A stretch of DNA of 64,000 bases. It comes from Gymnorhina tibicen (lineage: Eukaryota; Chordata; Aves; Passeriformes; Artamidae). The number at the start of each line of letters is the position of its first letter. Within the stretch, counting starts at the first letter, position 1. The DNA lies in NCBI GenBank assembly GCA_013399875.1, contig VXAZ01006779.1, positions 1,271,648 to 1,335,647 on the forward strand, written 5' to 3'. The notes beneath the pieces were generated by a model. That model was not told the origin of the DNA, did not search any database, and saw only the letters and a list, made by a program, of their open reading frames with translations. Below, in pieces: positions 36,871 to 49,484 of this stretch. Made by a program: the position numbers and the translations under genes.

Positions 36871-37790
36871 AAAAAGAATTTATTAAAACTCAAGGGTATT
36901 ATCCAATTTACCCACCTTTAAATTTTTGCAATTTATTTTATGTAGTGGAAATCAGTGAATGGAAGGACACAAAATAAAGTGGAGATGCTTTTTCTTAATG
37001 GTTTCTGCCACTTAAGTGATGCTCAGCACAATTTGTGTCTATCTTTTCCTCCACCTGCTTTTTTTTTTTTTGGTTAGTTGGTTTTGGATTTATTTTGTTT
37101 AAGTTTTTCCTTATTTACTTGATTTTTTTTTTTTCTGAAAAGGACATTTCTTCTTAAAAAGTGATCTTGTTTTGCAAGAAGTGAATTGTATGTGATGTGT
37201 TTTGCCCAGCTCCAGCAGTGTGGAGAGCACTGTAGAGGATGACAACATCTTACAGATAAATTTGAGATAATTTGTAAATCTAGAAATTGTATGAGCTCCC
37301 ATTTTGGACATCAGAATCCAGAAATGTCCACAGAAATTTGGCAGCTGTTAATGTAAAGTGGTAATTATGCCCACAACTACTTGATATCCTTGCATAAATG
37401 CAGGGATTTGCATGTGCAAGCATTTTTTTGTCATTACACTGATTTTATCACTGTCTGAAAAAGGGTTATTTTCTTTTTTCCATTCTCTCCATTCAGCAAA
37501 TAACAGACAGAGGATCCAACTTAAGGCACAGATGGACAATATAAGAAAATATTTATCAAAAAACAGTAAACACAAATTTCCATTCAGAATTTGCTCGATT
37601 TAGTTTGAAAGTAGATGCAAGATATCAGCTTAAGAGTTTGTAAAAAGCCTTTATGCAATTATTTGTTCTCCAGTCTACAAGAAATTTACAGCTGAAAAGT
37701 ACTGTGATGGTAGGGTTCAGACTAACAGTGTTACACAGCGTTACACTGTGGCAGTGCTTCCTTTATGACCTCTCCAGTTCTTGCTGAATG
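36871..37790. other. Unassigned AT-rich DNA
   Basis: T-rich runs at about 37060-37135 and nothing else recognisable. Confidence 0.6.
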
Positions 37791-38178
37791 CAAGCTGCTG
37801 CAGAGGGATCCAGACAGGCTGCCTCTATGGGCCAAGCCCAGTGGTATGAGGTACAACAAGACCAAGTGCCGGGTCCCACACCTTGGCTACAACAACCCCA
37901 GGCAGTGCTACAGGCTGGGGACAGAGTGGCTGGAAAATGGCCCAGTGGAAAAGGACCTTGGGGTCAACAGCAGCTGAACATGAGCCAGCTGTGCCCAGGT
38001 GGCCAAGAAGGCCAATGGCATCTTGGCCTGTATCAGCAATACAGTAGGACCAGGGCAGTGATTGTCCCCCTGTACTTGGCCCTGGTGAGGCCATATCTCA
38101 AATCCTGTGTCCAGTTCTGGGCCCCTCAATTCAAGATGCACTTGGGAGCTGAGAGAGCACACATGATCAAGGGAGGCT
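37791..38178 (+). mobile_element. CR1 LINE fragment, ORF2 C-terminal part, 3' end missing
   Basis: CTGCTGCAGAGGGATCCAGA at the start, then coding-like blocks with LGVNSS (about 37959), CPGGQEG and [19 protein letters not shown] (about 38071-38127), the standard CR1 order. Resemblance stops at about 38178, before the 3' UTR, so the tail was lost or replaced. Frame changes between blocks show decay. Confidence 0.9.
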
Positions 38179-40436
38179 TTTTGGGGTCTATAACAGATGA
38201 CACCTGCAGGCAAGTCTGGCAATGTGGAAATACTTTTGGGAGGTGTTGTTTTGGTCTTGGGTTTTTTTCAGGGATGTTTGTATTGTGGTTTTTTATGCCT
38301 ACTGCATCTCACAGCTTCAGATTAAAAAAAAAATTTTAAAAACCTGTATTAAAGAAGAAAACTTCATAACACTGCAAATAACAATAATAAAAAATCTTTC
38401 CTATAAAGTATCTCAAGTCTAACTATCTGCCCTTAGGTTAAAAATCAAGAAGTATCAAACTCAAACAAGAAGTTATTACAAAGGAATCTTGGAGTATGAC
38501 AGAGGATACTTTTTTCAAAAAGTCTGCTGGCAAACTAGAACAAAATCATAATGAAAAGAATAACTAAAAGCCTGAAGAACATGTTTTATAGTCTTTCAGG
38601 AGCTCAATCTATTTAATATGTCAGAAAGACTAAGAAGATAATTTGTTTACAGGTGGGAAAAGCCTTCAAGGGAACAAGTTTGATTGCAGAGAGTTGGTAC
38701 AAAAGAGTTTATTGAGACCCAACAGCTGAAAAGTGAAACTAGACAAGCCCATTTAATTAACAATGCAAAGCAGATATTTTGATACTTAGGAGAATCATCG
38801 ATACTTGAACACTGGCTAATGATTTTTTTAGTACAGAGAATCAGCAGATAATTTTTAGTAACACTGAGATTTCTGAGGCTTCTGTCTAGTAAATCCACAA
38901 ACACAAAAAGAGCAGACCAAGCTAAATGTACATCTGTCACTGTGATCTACAGCTCTGCTCTTGTCTGGTTTTGTACTTCACAGTAATGACATCTGGAGAA
39001 CCATCTCATTGAACATTTGGAAATAGCATGGCTATTATGCATGATAATGCATTTGGTTAATAATAGGTTACATAGCGCTCTAATAACAGCACAGCTCAGT
39101 CAGTACTGCCCTCCTTTTCCCACCATTCAGGGATACACCTCCTTAGTGCCCTCCCTCTGATGGGGATTTCCTTTGGGATCATGAGCATGCAGGAGCAATG
39201 CTCTTACTCCTAGGACAGTGGTTTTTAACAGAGTGCCAGGGGAAAGATGATGCTGCCCTTTTCTTTGTCTCACAGAGGATAAAACAGGATTCATATTTTT
39301 AAATAAAATTACTCATTTGCATTGTGTTTACCTGACAAGGTGCCAGCAGCAGCACTGGAAGGTCTATAGGGGCTGTCCCTCTGTGGGGCGTGCAGGCAGA
39401 GCCGACCCCAGCGGTTATCCTGGAGCATCCCCAGTGCAAGGCACAGTTGTGGCCCTCAGCCACGGGCAGGTGCTTCGCCCCAGACTGGAATTATGGATAG
39501 AAGGAGCTAAAGCAATATGTAGCAATGAACATAAAATGCAGGATATGTCCTACTGGTGTGCAATGGAGTATGAAAAAGTGAGATAACTGAACTTACCCCT
39601 AAATTAAGAATATTTTGCCATTCTTTGTTGGGTTGCCTACAGTTAGCAATGCTGACCATCAAAATGGTTGTAAGGACATGCACCAAGTAAGAGAGGAAGC
39701 CTGACCTGCAATGTCTTGATCATACTTTTTATGTATCATTCTGCAATGCCCCTATGGTAGGCTTATATTATCAGACTAAAGAAAGGGACAATTTTTACAT
39801 ATTTCTTCATTTTCCTGTTCTATGCAGCTAATAGCTCTTATTGCACATCAAACCTAGACAGACATGGGAGATACATAACAGCAAAAAACCCATAAAATTT
39901 TTGTGACACCAAGGGGACAAGTACGTCCCTGTCCTTGTAAGATTTGACTGGCACGGTCTCAGACGTGCTTGGATATTGTAATGGAAATTTGATATTCACG
40001 TGAAATTACTGAAAAGGAATTGTAAAAGGTAATCTAGAGAAACAAATTATTACAATATGTTGTTACATAGCAGTGGGGTGAAATTAAGGCATTCAGTGTG
40101 TTTGGGAGCTCAACATATAGCAGCAATGCAAACATGTTAGCAAATTCCCTTCACAGAATGTTAAGTGAAAGGGAGAATATGAGCTGCAGGGAAAAGTACT
40201 CTATCTAAACATGAGAAGAGCCATTTCCAGTACAGGTAGACTCACCTCAGCTCCAACTGGCCCCACTAAAACATTGCTCCCTGTTTCCAGCACAGACTCC
40301 ACAGACCACGGCCGATAAACACATGGCTTTGAATCCCAGCCATTCCATGGGCACATTAAAAAGTAGAAATATGCAAGCTCTGGATGGGATTCTAGAGAAA
40401 GTCAACTGGCTGATTTGCATGGGTGAAAATTCATAT
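38179..40436. other. Unassigned DNA
   Basis: AT-rich except for a GC-rich patch at 39345-39490 that carries no recognisable repeat or coding motif. The 89-codon frame through it (39317-39586) has no known domain. Confidence 0.55.
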
Positions 40437-40441
40437 GTACA
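40437..40441 (+). repeat. Target-site duplication GTACA, left copy
   Basis: Identical to 41100-41104, bracketing the LTR between them. Confidence 0.95.
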
Positions 40442-41099
40442 TGTCTTGGGGTGACTGTGCTGTTGTATCCCCTACCATTGCTCTATGCCCAGACATGATT
40501 CCTGAGCCTTTCTATGCCTTTAAAACTGGATGCAAGAGACAGAGAAAAAACTGAGCAAACTTTTCAAACCAGTTTGTGCTTCAAGGACACAGAGATTAGC
40601 TACTTCTGCGGCGGGCAGAGAAAACACTTTTTTTTCTTCTGGCTTTTCAGTCAGTTTCTTCGGCTCTGTTTCTTCGGAGAGGGACGGAGAGTTGAGTTTT
40701 TTTCCTCTTGGGACTTCGGTTTTTTTTCCCTTCTTCTCTTCTGGACTTGTTCGGAACACCAGAACATCAGAACCCCACCAGGGGACCTTCCACCGGCCTG
40801 GAGGGGGGTCCCCCACGCCGACCCAGCTCCGAGGAGGAGGAGAGAGACCACACCCACAGAAGGACTCTAAAATCTTTCAGATTTTCTCTCCAGAGCGAGA
40901 GATTTTATTATTTAGCATTATTAGTATTGTTTTCCTGTGTGTTTGTTAAATAAATAGTTTTATTTTCTCCTTCACTTTCCTCTGAGGAAAATTTGTTTTT
41001 TCCCGAACCCAAGTGGGGGAAGGGGTGGTTTATAACCTGCCTTCCTTTGAGGAGATGTTCCTTTTGGACGTTTCCCTGAATTTAACCAAAACCGTCACA
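40442..41099 (+). mobile_element. Complete solo LTR, 658 bp, inverted sister of 31860-32516
   Basis: Begins TGTCTTGGGGTGAC and ends CCAAAACCGTCACA. It matches the minus-strand LTR at 31860-32516 end to end with scattered substitutions and small indels. TTTAAAA (about 40519) is a TATA-like element, and AATAAA at 40949-40954 is the polyadenylation signal, conserved in both copies. The target duplication GTACA/GTACA is perfect and differs from that of the sister, so the two arose by separate insertions. No viral genes remain. The open frames through the GC-rich centre overlap in several registers and are not shared as proteins by the sister copy. Confidence 0.94.
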
Positions 41100-41104
41100 G
41101 TACA
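41100..41104 (+). repeat. Target-site duplication GTACA, right copy
   Basis: Matches 40437-40441 exactly. Confidence 0.95.
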
Positions 41105-42879
41105 TATAAATAATCTCCCTTCATAAGGTCTTTCACCATTTCCTAGGCTATTTAAATGAAAACAGTAGATTAAATTAAAACATTCTCTTCCCTGTACTTT
41201 TCAAATAACATCCCATATAATTAGAAGAATAGCCCATGGAAGAACTTATTACCTATTACTTGAAAAGTCTGTATTATGAAAGAGAAATTTATTCTCTTCA
41301 TAACTAACTTTTCATTTCAGTCAGTGAATTTAGGCAGCTTGTTTTTCCTTTTCTCCTGTATATGCCGTGGTGTTTTTTCACAGCAACGCTTTATAGAGAA
41401 ATATAATAGTTATATACACTCACCTTCAGATAACCTGGTTAAAACACAGTAACATATCTGTTACTAATTTTGCAATGGATGTATTGAGTCCCTGCAGTTG
41501 GTGGAGGAAGAAAGATTAATATTGATTTCAAATTTCACAAACAGGTTGTTCCAGGAAAATATCATAAGCATGCCAATTAATTTTATGCTTCTAAATATTT
41601 TTTTTTTTTTTTTTTTTACTGCAAGCCCTGCTGACATTACTGGGACTTCACTGGGGGAATTAACCTGCAAGGGAAGGGACAACACTTATGGAAAAACATG
41701 TGCAACTAAACAAGAGAGATCTGCAGAAAGGCAAAAGTTGATATTGGGGAATAACAGATAAAATGATGAACATATTGGACCTAAATATTACAAACTTATT
41801 ATTAAAAAAATCTGGAAATCCAAATAATGAAATAATCAACAAGGAGCAAAGCCCTTGAAGTGAAATATTCTTTCACAAATCATGACAGTTCCCTTTTACG
41901 AGGTTGGTTTACAGCACAAAACTAACAAAGAAGCATAAAAATCTGGAAAGCAAAAGAGTCACTCAATTTAAAAACAAGCCACAGGTTTACTAGAAACACA
42001 AAAGACTTCTGACAGTCTTTTAAATAGCTACAAGGAGAGCTTTGCTGTTCAGAAATTGAAAACTTGAAAGTGAAAATGAATAAAATAAACCCTGAAACTT
42101 CAGAAAATTATTTCGAAAAAGGCAGTTTCTGAATTTAGTACTAGTTTTCCCTCCTTCAGTTTATGACAGGAAGATTACTTTTTAAGTAAAAAATAAATCA
42201 ACACCTAGACATGCTTTGGAGACCATTTAAGCTGGAAACTGAGATGAAAGTTCACATACAATAAAGAATTAAATATGACAAAAGTAAATTCCACCCCAGA
42301 TATATTGGCTATATGGATTTCTACTTTTAGTCATTTTGCAAAAGCATATCACACTTGCTATGTCATTAAAAGCCAGGAGTATAATAACAGATCTTAACTT
42401 TTCTATGGAAAATATTTAAGCATCTGATTCATCACTGAAGGAAAAAAAAGAATCTCAGATAAGTTTGCTGAAAAGATCTTAAGACCTTCCCAGTGAGGAA
42501 GGTCCTGTGTGTGTGGAATAAATTTAAGTTAGTGACTTTTCACAACACTAAAATTTGTGAGTGCAACTTCACGGTGTGTCCAAAGTATACTTCTACAAAA
42601 ATATCTTTTTTACATCTAATAGCAATTGAGATACTCGAGAGGCACAAAACTTCATCTATGTGGAAAGTAATTGCATCCAGTTCTAATAATTCTCCATGGA
42701 TTTCAAACAATCAGCTTCTGTCTTCTTTCCCTTTAAAGAAGACTGCTTAAAAGAACAGGGAACAATTATTTATGCATCTCAAAGGTATATTCTGTTTACA
42801 TGTACACAGAATAATAGCTTCTTATCTCTGTTCTCTCCTAAACATCAATTCCATATAAACCATAATGCATGTTGGTTAG
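41105..42879. other. Unassigned AT-rich DNA
   Basis: Contains a run of 21 T at 41598-41618. Nothing else recognised. Confidence 0.6.
41598..41618 (+). repeat. T21 homopolymer
   Basis: Twenty-one consecutive T; no retrocopy attached. Confidence 0.95.
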
Positions 42880-43440
42880 CTCAGTCTTTGCTTCTGTCCA
42901 AGTGACAGAAGACAGGTTTAGCCTGTTGACTGATCCCAGAAGTTACAATGGAACCTTCTCCAACTCTTCCCCATTCCTAATTCACTTTTATACTCTTTAT
43001 TTGTGTTTAGGTGGAGCTTGACTGACTTTAGTCATACATCTTACTCAGTGCAGGGTTGTTGTACCTTTGGGGTCGATATCTCGGGATAGTACCTGAGATA
43101 ACCTTGGGATGGGGACATGCATCAGTCCAAGAAGAGTGATTATACCATGGCTGCTGATTCAGCAGCAGGACATTTTCCTTTATCTCCCTTGGTTGTCAGC
43201 TGCTGTGCAGTTTATCAGCTACAGAGTACCACCGAGTTCCCTCCTCTGCAAGGGTTTCGAAAGAGCCTGGCTGTGGTGTCTCCACTCTGCTGTCTGTCTA
43301 GTTCCCCTTAGTATTATTTGTGGGAAGCTGGATATGCTGACTGCATTCCATCTAGGGAGCAGCAGCCACATTCTCCCCTGTAATTTCCATACCATTATCT
43401 TTTTTTACCCTCAGTCATCTTCCAGTGCCCTCCAAGACGA
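42880..43440 (-). mobile_element. LTR-like dispersed repeat, copy B (inverted relative to 1846)
   Basis: The minus strand repeats the order seen at 1846-2345: GGGGTAAAAA-like start, CTGCTCCCTAGATGGAATGC, CCTTGCAGAGGAGGGAACTC, GATAAAGGAAAATGTCC, TTGGACTGATGCATGTCCCC, GGTTATCTCAG, and AGTATAAAAGTGAATTAGG (TATA-like). After the TATA box copy B carries about 50 bp absent from copy A, then GGCTAAACCTGTC picks up the match again. The GC-rich tail of copy A is missing here. DNA to the right (43440-43620) may be adjoining internal sequence of the same element; it contains a 63-codon minus open frame that I do not recognise. Confidence 0.65.
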
Positions 43441-45938
43441 AATTTACGTAAGGTATAGAGGACAGTTCAATTGCTAGATTGAGCCACCAGCAGGGTACCA
43501 CTAAGATCTGGTTCCTGCACCATCTATATAGCTCTACTCTGGTGTTCCAGCAGGTTTTACACACCCGAACTCTCTGTTTGGGGCATATGTGGGATCTAGA
43601 GGACATTGACGCACTGTACTTTCATCATTTTTCTCTCTCTCAGAAATACTTTTTGAGAAAGTAAGGTGGAAATTTGGTCTATTTTGTGTCTAAAAAAGCC
43701 TCTCTTGGATTTTTGACTGTTTTGGATGTTTTGACTGGAGTTTTATATGCTATTCTTAAAAAGTGCACTATCAGTAAAAGTGTGAGATTAAATAATACCT
43801 TGGTTGCTATTACTCATTTCACACATCATTTAATACTGACATATATTCTCAAAAGCCAAATTATATTACATTTGAAATAAGAGCTTTTAGCTTAGGGGGA
43901 ATAAACCTAATTATTTACCAAGGATGGAATTTTGAGAACATAATTTCCATTATAGATTCATAATAAAGTGTCAAAAAAGGCTACCTTACCACCTTACCAC
44001 CTAACAACCCCAAAATGACAAAGAGTAAATTTTTTTATTTTATTTATAACCTCAGAAACATAATTGTTTCAAGTACAACATTAAAGAGTTAAGCCTATTA
44101 GCATAAATGTACAGGTAAGCCTCAATTTTCTCTTATTTCTACTATTTCTAAACTAAAGTCATTAAAAAAAAAAAAACTAAACTAAACATTTTATCAAAGA
44201 AGAATTTGGCATAGTATGAACTTATATTTCCCTTGAGTTCCTAGCATCAAAAATGCAATATTTTTCTGTGTGGTTTCAAGGATGAGCTCTGTTCAGCCCT
44301 AGGGTAACCTCTGCTTTATACCGAAGGAGAAAAAGATTTATCCCATTTCTGCCCCATCATGCTCTCCACTAGCAAAGGCAGAGAAGGTTGATTTTCCCTT
44401 AGTATCATTTTCTTCTTTGAAATTGAAAAAGAAGAACACAATAAAAAGGAGACAACTGTGATATATTAATCGAAGGAAGGTGGAAAATTGGTATTTAGGG
44501 AGAAGAAAACAACTATGAACAAAACCAACAGAGCCAAAATGAGCTAGACATCAAAAAAAAATTTGAAAAATCAACTGACAGATATTACCATAATATAAGC
44601 ATACATTTATACAGTAGACTCACACACTCACTGTCTGACAATCCAGCTGTACTCATGGCAAGAATATATCTTTTTCCCTCAGTCAGTATAGTCCAGATTG
44701 GCAGTGTTAAGTAACACCAGAAAGAAATATCTGCAGAAAAATTGGCATCCTTACACTTGAGAAGGCACCAAGTGTATTCTAGGGAAGCATTTTTAAAAAC
44801 ATAAGACCAATAGAGGGCAAACCCACCTGGACATCAGTTAGTATGTTTCTTTATCCCACTGCCTCAGAAATTTTTTGATTTGGTCAAACGTATCCACTTA
44901 TTCATCCTTTATTTGGAATAAATATTTTTTCCAAAAAAGACAATAAATAAATTTCCCGAAATTCAAGAGCATGTAGTTTTCTTGTATGAAATACAATTAT
45001 TTCTATTTTAAAATGACAGCAAGGTTCTCCATGAAAGTTCCAGTTTGCATGCTCTGTGTTATATGATGAAATCTTTACAGCTACTTTCCAGTCTGCTGAT
45101 GCATAAAAAGTTGAGGCACAGAATTTTTATGAGTACTCTTAGAAGAATGCCTAGACAGACATGATGGACCAGGAAGGTGTTTTCTTCCTTTACAAAAGAG
45201 TTTTATGCTGGATATAAAATGGTATCTGATATCTCTTCATTAAAATACTGCTCATAGATTAATGAAAAAACAAAACAAAATGTAACAAAGCAAACAAAAA
45301 ACCCAACAAACCAGAAAAAAACCCAGCCACAAAAACAAAGAACCACAACAAAAGCAAGTAGCTCAGATTTCCTCCTACTAATGTTAATGGCTACCATGAA
45401 CACCTGCTGGCACAGTATTGTGTTCATTAGTAAGTTGAAACAAGTTTCAAAACATGTATTTTATAAATGACCTTTTTATCCAGACTAGTTATTTAAAGTA
45501 GATAGGCACATCTAGGGTGTCTGGAGAACTACACCATCAGATGTGTGAAGCCTTCCCAACTCACCAGCCATTCTCTCTCTATTGATTAAAAAAAAAAAGG
45601 TTTTTTCTTGCTTTATATTTGCAGATTATAAGTTTTTCCTGCATGAGAGCATTACAGAAGCCTATTTATCTATGCACCCCAGGGAAAACCAGCTTGCCAC
45701 AAATGGTGGTTTAAAGAATTACATAACAGCACTTGCTATAGGCTATTTGAAAGCTTTAAAACCCACTATGAAATCTTTTGAATTTCAGAGTGCCTTTATT
45801 TAAAGACAGAGAATTTTACCCCTTTGGAGACCACTGCATTATTTAGCAATATGAAACACAACTTTTGCAAGCACTGAGTATCTTTGTTTACTGTCTCCAA
45901 GACCTGGTAACTTCTGGAATTAAAGGTGAAAAACGGTT
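43441..45938. other. Unassigned AT-rich DNA
   Basis: Possible leftover internal sequence of copy B up to about 43620, and an A-rich AAAC-type tract at 45268-45345. Otherwise nothing recognisable. Confidence 0.55.
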
Positions 45939-46090
45939 GGGAAGGGAAAGAAAAGAAAAGAAAAGAAAAGAAAAGAAAAGAAAAGAAAAGAAAAGAAAAG
46001 AAAAGAAAAGAAAAGAAAAGAAAAGAAAAGAAAAGAAAAGAAAAGAAAAGAAAAGAAAAGAAAAGAAAAGAAAAGAAAAGAAAAGAAAAG
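45939..46090 (+). repeat. (AAAAG)n microsatellite, about 29 units
   Basis: After a short purine lead-in, near-perfect AAAAG units run from about 45947 to 46090. Because 5-base units repeat in 15-base frames without stops, long lysine/glutamate/arginine frames appear; they are not genes. Confidence 0.97.
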
Positions 46091-46217
46091 AGGAAAGGAA
46101 AGGAAAGGAAAGGAAAGGAAAGGAAAGGAAAGGAAAGGAAAGGAAAGGAAAGGAAAGGAAAGGAAAGGAAAGGAAAGGAAAGGAAAGGAAAGGAAAGGAA
46201 AGGAAAGGGAAAAGGAA
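46091..46217 (+). repeat. (AAAGG)n microsatellite, about 23 units
   Basis: Continues directly from the AAAAG array with a switch of unit to AAAGG, ending in GGGAAAAGGAA. Together the two arrays make 279 nt with no pyrimidine on this strand. Confidence 0.97.
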
Positions 46218-48571
46218 CTGGTTTTTCCTTTTCAGTGTAAAATTAATTACATGGGAAGATGAACCTGAGATTCATGCAGACAAATCTCATCAAGAAATTT
46301 CTGAAAAAAATTAGGTCTTCCCTGTGTGAAATTTTTAGAAATGAGCCACTGAAATGTTTGTCTATTAGGTCCTGAAAATGGACAAGTTAGCATCATTGTG
46401 TACTTTATTTTAGAAATATGTCTTTTTGATCCTTTCTTTACACAATGTTACCCGGATGTCAGAAGTAAATTAGAGAAATAGAAATACTGTTTTCTACTTA
46501 AGCAAAGAAAATCATCTATATTGATATCTGAAACCAAAATGCCAAAAAATAACCCTTGAGGATTTCAGGTTCTTGTTGTAATATCCCAAAATATGGGAGA
46601 CCTTTTAGAGAACAGTTGTGTGAATACCCTTCCCTCTCTGCAACTTTATTACCTTTTGCTGTTGCAAATCACTTCTAGACAAAATGTGTCCTTGAATGCA
46701 GTAATGATGAGGTTGAAAGCAAGGACATACTTACTGTCTTGAAACACATTCAGCCACTACCATTGTGGGATGGAAATGTTACAGACTGCAAATTACTTAG
46801 ATAAATTTCAAGGATCAGATGCAAAAAAAAAGATTCATGAGATAAAATAAAAGATTCATGTGTAAACAAAAATCAATAAACTGTTACAAGATGTGAAGAA
46901 CTCCTAAAGAAATACAACCCGTATGCATTTGAAGAATCTAGTTTAGTGGGTTTGTTTATTATGTGGCTATAAAACCCAACATAAAATCTAATCTTTTCAC
47001 CTCTGTCTAAAGAGAGCTTTTGCTTTCAATATTTTGTTTATATAATAAATATGGCATTAACACACATATGTTATAACACACGCAATGTATACGTCAGTTA
47101 TATGTAAAGTGTAACATAATATTTAAATCATTACACTATGAATTTTGAAGACTATGGTAAAAATTACGATTAGTGATTGACAAGTGTTTTTAATCTTCCA
47201 GGAAACATCTTCTTTTCCCCTACTTTCTACTATTTTTCCCCTTTTCACTCATCTCAGTCCAAGGATGTCAAGTTCTCCGTAAACTGGGATAAGCAGCAAG
47301 ACCCATTGGGTTGTTTTTTCTAAAACACAGAAAATATATGAATACACCCTTTTTCTCCAGCCTTTTATTTTTTTGTCCAAAAACAAGAATGTGAAATTAT
47401 ACACACATTTTATTGACTAATTACTTCAAAGAAATTAACTGTATATCATTCTCAGAAGCGAGATATTTGGAGTACCCTGCCTTACACCATGTTTTCCTTA
47501 AATACAGTTTCAGTTAGACAAAAATTATTTTTTTGTAATTCATTTCATTGAACTTGAAGTTGTTGTAAGTTTTGGTTACTGTATAAATTGTCAAGCAAAC
47601 TACATTTACAAAAGTCTACCCTTAACTTCAGTTTTTATCCTGAACATGATAGGGGGTTGGTAGAAAATTTCAAATCTATTTTAGACTTTAATTGCATTGC
47701 CTTCTAATGTCAAGTTGAACCCTAAACCAGCTGACCATTTGATTGTAATATTGTGAGGAACTTTCCCATTTTTAAGTCACTTACAAATAACCCAGAGATA
47801 TAATTCTTATAATTAAATCTTCTAGCTGAACATTCTTGCTATTTAAGGAGAAGGCCTGCCGGTCCAAATGTAAGGAGGTCTGGGAATATGAGCCTCTGCC
47901 TAGAGCCATTCACACACTTGTCAGGAGCAAGCTCCTGTTCCAAGCAAAGAAGCCTGACAGCAATATTTCTGCTATCAAACATAGCATTTTCAAACTGGAT
48001 CATGAGTCATATGCAGCTTTCTGAGAATTTTTAGTATCTATTGTCAACTGAAATGTTACCTGTATTGCATTAAACATCACTTTGCAAGGTAGCTACAAGC
48101 ACGGCAGTTAGTTTTTCCTTCAGATTTTTTTTTTTAATGATAGGCAGTTAGAATTAAAAGTTGTTTTCTTTGCCAGTATAAGCACGAACATTTTCACCAT
48201 TTTGCCAGCTTTTGTTTCAATGGTATTTCCACATAGGGTAATAACTAGCAACTCCTATCTGGTATTTTCCTTCAAGATAGCAAAGCTTATATTTCGTTTA
48301 TTATCAGGAGGCCTTTCAAGCAACTTCTACTAATGTAATTTTTCTATTAGACATGTATTATTTCTTCCTTCCTTTCTGCTCGCGTTTCATCACACAGACA
48401 GCTCCTAATACTGACAAAAGTAAAGTTTCATATAGGCTGAGGTTAAACTGGAATTTTTCTATTGGGTCTATTATCATATTCTATACTAAGTGGAAAAAAA
48501 AAGTACAATTACTGACCACATTCATTATTATGAGAAGATCACCCTTATAACTTTTCATTCTCATTAGGGAT
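46218..48571. other. Unassigned AT-rich DNA
   Basis: No gene or transposon recognised. Confidence 0.6.
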
Positions 48572-49484
48572 ATGTCACCAAGACTTACACTGTTCTTTTC
48601 AATTATTTTGTGCAATTTCATAAACTGTGTTTGTGCTGATGACATAAAAATGGGGGAGAATCTCATACACCAGAAGGCTGTGCTGCCATCCAGAAGGACC
48701 TGGTCAGGCTGGAGAAATGGGCTGACAGGAACCAGGGCTGATGAAATTCAGCAAGGGGAAGTGTGGAATCTGTACCTGGGAAGGAAAAAACCCATGCACC
48801 AGTATATGCTAAGGGACATCCACCTAGAAAGCAGCTTGGCAGAAAAGTCCTGGTGGATGCCCAAGTTGAACGTGAGTCACTAAGATGCTCTTGTGGCAAA
48901 GAAGGCTGAGGGCGTCATCAGCTGCATAAATAGAAATGTTGCCAGAAGCTCAAGGGAGGGGATACTTCCTCTCTGCTCAGCAATGTTGGGGCAGTGTCCA
49001 GTTCTGGGCTCCTCAGCATGGGAAGGACATGGACGTACTGGTACAGCAAAGAGCCAGGACGGTGATGGACTGAAACATTTCCCGTATGAGGAGAGGCTGA
49101 GAGAGTTGGGACTGTCCAGCCTGGAGAAGAGAGGTCTTTGGAGGGATCTTTTAACTATCCATAAATACCTGAAGGGAGGGCAGAAATGGGACAGAATCAG
49201 GCTATTTTCAGTGACAGGATCTGAGTCAGTAGGAATAAACTGAAACACAGGAGGTTCCTTATGAACATCAGGGGACACCTTGTTACTGTGAGGAAGAGTG
49301 AACACTGGCACAGTTTTCCCAGGCAGGTTGTGGAGTCTCCATCCTTGAAGAGTGGCTGGACTGTTCATCAAAAGATGTCTGGACATGATCCTGGGTATCC
49401 AGGTCTATGTAACTCTGCTTGAGCAGGAAGGGGTTGGACCAGATAACCTCTTGAGTTCCCTTCCAAACACAACTATTCTACAAT
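48572..49484 (+). mobile_element. CR1 LINE, reverse-transcriptase active-site region to 3' end
   Basis: The longest CR1 3' segment in the window. Near the start the frame reads CVCADDIKMG (about 48627-48656), which contains the catalytic A-D-D of the reverse transcriptase. Then come the SLAEKSWWMP block, the YEERLRELGLSSLEKRGLWRDL block (about 49085-49150, frame open) and YKYLKGG-like sequence. The 3' UTR ends in GGTTGGACCAGATAACCTC and CTATTCTACAATTT, the CR1 terminus. Stops and shifts between blocks rule out a product. An internal block after SGSSA has been shortened. Confidence 0.93.

Noticed and set aside
37788..38339. A 183-codon frame
   Set aside because: It runs through CR1 in the wrong frame and continues into unrelated DNA.
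40514..40953. Open frames of up to 139 codons
   Set aside because: They lie in the GC-rich centre of a solo LTR, overlap in several frames, and are not kept as proteins in the sister LTR.
31860..41099. A single full provirus with two LTRs at 31860 and 40442
   Set aside because: The LTRs are in opposite orientation, have different target duplications, and no gag, pol or env lies between them.
45865..46314. A 149-codon lysine/glutamate/arginine-rich open frame
   Set aside because: It is the translation of the AAAAG/AAAGG microsatellite; a 5-base unit without a stop stays open in all frames.
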